From: Paraburkholderia haematera
GTDB taxonomy: Bacteria; Pseudomonadota; Gammaproteobacteria; Burkholderiales; Burkholderiaceae
DNA length: 64,000 bases
Reading direction: 5' to 3'
Assembly: GCF_905220975.1 (NCBI RefSeq)
Contig: NZ_CAJNBK010000012.1
Coordinates: 1 to 64,000 of the forward strand
Shown: piece by piece, positions 60,797 through 64,000 of the stretch
How positions within the stretch are numbered: the stretch's first letter is position 1
Layout of the letters: every line of letters starts with the position of its first letter
Program-made: the position numbers and the translations under genes
The notes under the pieces: model-generated
Databases searched by the model: none
What the model saw: the letters and a program-made list of their open reading frames with translations, nothing else
What the model was told of the DNA's origin: nothing

Positions 60797-61438
60797 ATGT
60801 TTGGCATCACCCATTTCGAGTTTTTTGTCGTCGCGGTCTTTCTTCTGAACGTGACGCCCGGTCCCGATACGGCGTACATCGTCGGGCGCAGTGTCGCTCA
60901 GGGCCGGGGTGCGGGCCTGATGTCCGCGCTTGGCATCTCCGCCGGTTGCTGCGTTCATTCGCTGGCTTGCGCGTTCGGCTTGACGGCACTGCTGGCTGCT
61001 TCGGCCGCTGCGTTCACGGTTATCAAGTTCGTCGGCGCTATTTATCTGATCTATCTTGGCGTGCGGCTGATTTTCGCCAAACCGGAGGCAGACCAGGCGG
61101 CGGGCGAAGCGCGTGCTGCCGGCGCGCCGAAATCGTTGCGCCAGTTGTTCCTGCAAGGCTTCTGGACCAATGTGCTGAATCCCAAGGTCGTGCTGTTCTT
61201 CGTGTCGTTCTTTCCGCAATTCGTCACAACGGGGAGCGACCATAAGGCGCTGGCGTTCCTCACGCTCGGCGTGGTCTTCGTCGTGATGAGCATGATCTGG
61301 AACAGTTTTGTCGCCTGGATTGCCGGTAGCGTGACCCGCCGTTTCTCCGGCAAGCCGTCGGTGAAGCGGTGGCTGGATCGCGGCGTCGGCAGCGCATTCG
61401 TCGGCTTGGGCATCAAGCTTGCCACCGCATCAAGATGA
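60797..61438 (+). CDS. LysE/RhtB-family exporter
   Basis: A 213-residue inner-membrane exporter with about six hydrophobic segments. The family motif is VTPGPDTAYIVGRSVAQGRGAG, followed by FVGAIYLIYLGVRLIF and LNPKVVLFFVSFFPQF. These residues match the RhtB/LeuE group that exports homoserine, threonine or leucine. It sits 113 bp after fmt on the same strand. Substrate is unknown. Confidence 0.88.
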   Translation: MFGITHFEFFVVAVFLLNVTPGPDTAYIVGRSVAQGRGAGLMSALGISAGCCVHSLACAFGLTALLAASAAAFTVIKFVGAIYLIYLGVRLIFAKPEADQAAGEARAAGAPKSLRQLFLQGFWTNVLNPKVVLFFVSFFPQFVTTGSDHKALAFLTLGVVFVVMSMIWNSFVAWIAGSVTRRFSGKPSVKRWLDRGVGSAFVGLGIKLATASR

Positions 61439-61463
61439 TTGAATTTTCCTCACGCGCCCATAT
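61439..61463 (+). promoter_or_regulatory. Heat-shock (sigma-32)-like promoter of htpX
   Basis: TTGAA at 61439-61443 is followed after 12 bp by GCCCATAT at 61456-61463, close to the sigma-32 consensus (CTTGAA, 13-16 bp, CCCCATNT). It begins at the stop of the lysE gene and lies about 80 bp before htpX, a heat-shock protease gene in E. coli. Confidence 0.5.
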
Positions 61464-61541
61464 CTAACATTTCGCTTACAATCAGCCGCCGCGATCATGC
61501 GGCGCAGATATGAACCCGCGTTAGGGCAAGGAGTTGCAGAC

Positions 61542-62399
61542 ATGTTCAATTGGGTCAAAACCGCGATGTTGATGGCCGCGATCACGGCCCTTTTCATCGT
61601 GATCGGCGGGATGATCGGCGGGTCGCGCGGCATGACGATTGCGCTCGTGATCGCCCTTGGAATGAATTTCTTTTCTTACTGGTTCTCGGACAAGATGGTT
61701 CTGCGCATGTACAACGCGCAGGAAGTGGACGAAAACAGTGCGCCGCAGTTCTACCGCATGGTGCGCGAACTCGCCACCCGCGCGAATCTGCCAATGCCGC
61801 GCGTCTACCTGATCAACGAAGACGCGCCGAATGCGTTCGCCACCGGCCGCAATCCGGAGCATGCGGCCGTTGCCGCCACCACGGGCATCTTGCGCGTGCT
61901 GTCCGAGCGCGAAATGCGCGGCGTGATGGCGCATGAACTGGCGCACGTGAAGCACCGCGACATTCTGATCTCCACGGTTTCGGCAACCATGGCGGGCGCT
62001 ATTTCCGCACTGGCGAACTTCGCCATGTTCTTCGGCAGCCGCGACGAAAACGGCCGTCCGACGAACCCGATCGCGGGTATCGCCGTCGCGTTGCTCGCGC
62101 CGATCGCCGGTGCGCTGATTCAGATGGCGATCTCACGAGCACGCGAATTCGAAGCGGACCGTGGCGGCGCGCAGATTTCCGGCGACCCGCAGGCGCTCGC
62201 CTCGGCGCTCGACAAGATTCATCGCTACGCGAGCGGCATTCCGTTCCCTGCCGCCGAGCAGCATCCGGCCACCGCGCAGATGATGATCATGAATCCGCTG
62301 TCGGGCGGCGGTATTGCGAATCTGTTCTCGACGCACCCGGCCACTGAAGAGCGCGTCGCACGTTTGATGGAGATGGCGCGCACGGGGCGCTTCGAGTAA
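61542..62399 (+). CDS. htpX: Membrane metalloprotease HtpX
   Basis: A 285-residue inner-membrane M48 protease. Two N-terminal membrane helices (VKTAMLMAAITALFIVIGG, MTIALVIALGMNFFSYWF) precede the catalytic HELAHVKHRD zinc motif, and two more hydrophobic segments follow. The third zinc ligand is the Glu in EFEADRGGA. HtpX degrades damaged membrane proteins alongside FtsH. The ATG at 61542 has AAGGAG nine bases upstream; an earlier in-frame start is rejected. Confidence 0.95.
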   Translation: MFNWVKTAMLMAAITALFIVIGGMIGGSRGMTIALVIALGMNFFSYWFSDKMVLRMYNAQEVDENSAPQFYRMVRELATRANLPMPRVYLINEDAPNAFATGRNPEHAAVAATTGILRVLSEREMRGVMAHELAHVKHRDILISTVSATMAGAISALANFAMFFGSRDENGRPTNPIAGIAVALLAPIAGALIQMAISRAREFEADRGGAQISGDPQALASALDKIHRYASGIPFPAAEQHPATAQMMIMNPLSGGGIANLFSTHPATEERVARLMEMARTGRFE

Positions 62400-62424
62400 C
62401 GGGCGCACTGACCCGACGTAACGA

Positions 62425-62452
62425 AAGGCGAGTCGGCGGGCTCGCCTTTTTT
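62425..62452 (+). terminator. Intrinsic terminator of htpX
   Basis: AAGGCGAG and CTCGCCTT form an 8-bp stem with a GC-rich loop, followed by TTTT, 26 bp after the htpX stop. Confidence 0.85.
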
Positions 62453-62592
62453 GTTCGGGCATAGGGAAATGCGCGCTGGCAGCGGCTATGGCCGGTGACT
62501 GTCATCCGTCCACGACGGCCCCCGTCCCGGGCCACGCTACAATGTGTTCTGTTTGCGCCGCGCGCACCGTGCGGGCTGCCTTAGCCTCTTTC

Positions 62593-64000
62593 ATGACTCC
62601 AAAGCCTTCCTCGCGTTCAGCTACACCATCGGCGCGTCCGCGCGAATCCCGTCTGTCGATGCTGCATCTCGCGCCCGAATCGCTCGGTTTCGCGCTCGAC
62701 GGCGCGGGTCAGGCCGTCGGCGCCGTGCGCCTCGGCGCGGCCTTGCCGGCTGCGCTGCAATCCGTATTCGTATCCGCGCCTGAAGGTAGCGCCGCCGCTG
62801 CGCGCGGCGCCGTGCAGGATATCGCGTACCGCACCATGCGGCGTCTGGCGACCGTCGAGTGGCTGATTGCGAAGCTGGTGAAGAAGGCACCGCCGCCGCA
62901 CGTCGGTCACGTGCTCGCCTGCGCGCTCGCCCTGCTTGTCGACGACGAAGCGAACGCCGCCTATTCGCCGTTCACGGTCGTCGATCAGGCGGTGAGCGCA
63001 ATCGCCGCGCGCCGTGAATTCGCGTTCGCAAAGGGCCTCGTCAATGCCGTGCTGCGCAATTTCCTGCGCGAGCGCGAGGCGCTGCTGAGCGCAGCGCAAG
63101 CCGACGAAGTCGCGCGCTGGAACTACCCGGCGTGGTGGATCGACGCGGTCAAAGGCGCGTGGCCCGACGCGTGGCAAGCCGTGCTCGCCTCGGGCAATAC
63201 GCAAGGTCCGCTGACGTTGCGCGTGAACGCACGCCGCTCGACAGTCGATGCCTATTTGCAAGTGCTGCACGATCATCACATCCCTGCGAGCAGAGCCGGC
63301 GAGTACGCCGTCAGGCTCGCTACGCCGATGCCGGTCGACCGCATCCCCGGCTTTAATGACGGCGTGGTGTCCGTGCAGGACGCCGGCGCGCAGCTCGCCG
63401 CGCAACTGCTCGGCGTGCGTGACGGCATGCGCGTGCTCGACGCATGCGCGGCGCCTGGCGGCAAAACCGGCCACCTGCTCGAACTCGCCAACCTGCAACT
63501 CGTGGCGCTCGAAAGCGACGCGTCGCGCGCGCGCCGCATCGGTGAAAACTTGCAGCGGCTCAAGCTCGAAGCGGAAGTGCGGATCGGCGACGCGGGCGCG
63601 CCGGCCAAATGGCACGACGATATCGACCAGCCGTTCGACCGCATTCTGGCCGACGTGCCGTGCTCCGCCTCGGGCATCGTGCGGCGTCATCCGGATATTC
63701 GCTGGCTGCGCCGCGCGTCCGATATTCCCGCGCTGGTCGCCGAGCAGCGCCGCATTCTCGATGCGCTATGGCCACTCGTGAAGCCTGGCGGCGAGTTGCT
63801 CTACGTTACGTGTTCGATCTTCCCCGAAGAAGGCGAGTTGCAGGCGCAGTGGTTTGGAAACAAGTATCAGGATGCGGTACGATTGGACGCGCCGGGGCAA
63901 CTTTTACCCTCAGTCGCCCGCGCGCCCGCCGACACATCGGCCGGGTCCCATGCCGGACACGCTGCTGAAGATAGCGCCGGCTCGAACTCAGACCACGACG
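62593..64000 (+). CDS. rsmB: 16S rRNA m5C967 methyltransferase RsmB, 3' end outside window
   Basis: The first 469 codons of RsmB/Sun are present and the gene runs off the window end. Residues ~45-185 are the NusB-like RNA-binding domain (AVQDIAYRTMRRLATVEWLI, FVNAVLRNFL-like segment AKGLVNAVLRNFLRE). The methyltransferase domain has the SAM motif VLDACAAPGGKTGHLLEL, the catalytic-cysteine motif ADVPCSASGIVRRHPDIRW, and LLYVTCSIFPEEGE with the second cysteine. The enzyme methylates C967 of 16S rRNA. The ATG at 62593 is used; a later ATG at 62659 is possible. The coding end shows an Ala/Ser-rich insert near residues 445-469. Confidence 0.95.
   Translation, partial: MTPKPSSRSATPSARPRESRLSMLHLAPESLGFALDGAGQAVGAVRLGAALPAALQSVFVSAPEGSAAAARGAVQDIAYRTMRRLATVEWLIAKLVKKAPPPHVGHVLACALALLVDDEANAAYSPFTVVDQAVSAIAARREFAFAKGLVNAVLRNFLREREALLSAAQADEVARWNYPAWWIDAVKGAWPDAWQAVLASGNTQGPLTLRVNARRSTVDAYLQVLHDHHIPASRAGEYAVRLATPMPVDRIPGFNDGVVSVQDAGAQLAAQLLGVRDGMRVLDACAAPGGKTGHLLELANLQLVALESDASRARRIGENLQRLKLEAEVRIGDAGAPAKWHDDIDQPFDRILADVPCSASGIVRRHPDIRWLRRASDIPALVAEQRRILDALWPLVKPGGELLYVTCSIFPEEGELQAQWFGNKYQDAVRLDAPGQLLPSVARAPADTSAGSHAGHAAEDSAGSNSDHD

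Overview
The window is a stretch of GC-rich chromosome from a member of Burkholderia sensu lato, most likely Paraburkholderia. The evidence is the gene order dprA / def-fmt-lysE-htpX-rsmB, a eat-eutBC ethanolamine locus without microcompartment genes, GTP-type pckG, and many LysR, AraC and PadR regulators. These assignments come from reading the translated sequence and from remembered family motifs; no database search was run.

Bases 1-25,031 are an accessory type VI secretion (T6SS) effector island. On the left it is bounded by the remnant of an IS21-family element. On the right it ends at a junction where two genes are cut: a Sel1/DUF6396-type gene has lost its 5' part and a YheS-type ABC-F gene has lost its 3' part. 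The island holds three closely related vgrG genes, each at the head of a different cargo module. (A) On the minus strand lie vgrG, a Tle5-class phospholipase D, a Tli4-type immunity gene and a second immunity copy cut by the IS. (B) On the plus strand lie vgrG, two small periplasmic proteins, a 1579-residue RHS toxin whose C-terminus looks like a TNT/Tse6-type NAD glycohydrolase, its immunity gene, a PAAR protein, a frameshifted gene and a second (orphan) immunity gene of the same family. (C) On the plus strand lie vgrG, a 470-residue protein with a hydrophobic hairpin (candidate pore-forming effector) and a polytopic membrane protein (candidate immunity). No sheath, baseplate or membrane-complex genes are present, so the island would supply cargo to a T6SS encoded elsewhere.

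Bases 25,037-46,100 carry metabolic and regulatory genes. They include an ethanolamine unit: the permease eat and lyase eutBC, then on the opposite strand an acetaldehyde-type aldehyde dehydrogenase with a DUF779 partner, and the regulator EutR. The aldehyde dehydrogenase has a predicted sigma-54 promoter. Next come a His-rich zinc/cadmium/lead P-type ATPase divergent from its MerR regulator, dbpA, a PLP aminotransferase with an amino-acid-binding protein, a FAD monooxygenase with its PadR regulator, and an AraC/LysE pair.

Bases 46,700-64,000 are mostly housekeeping: a SEC-C/YecA protein, tRNA-Lys(CUU), a thioesterase, a patatin, a D-2-hydroxyacid dehydrogenase, pckG, a LysR regulator, topB, a thioredoxin-like protein, dprA, def-fmt, a LysE exporter, htpX (with a heat-shock-like promoter) and the start of rsmB, which runs off the window. 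The best leads for new biology are the candidate pore-forming pair of module C, the RHS tip and duplicated immunity of module B, and the exchangeable VgrG tails.
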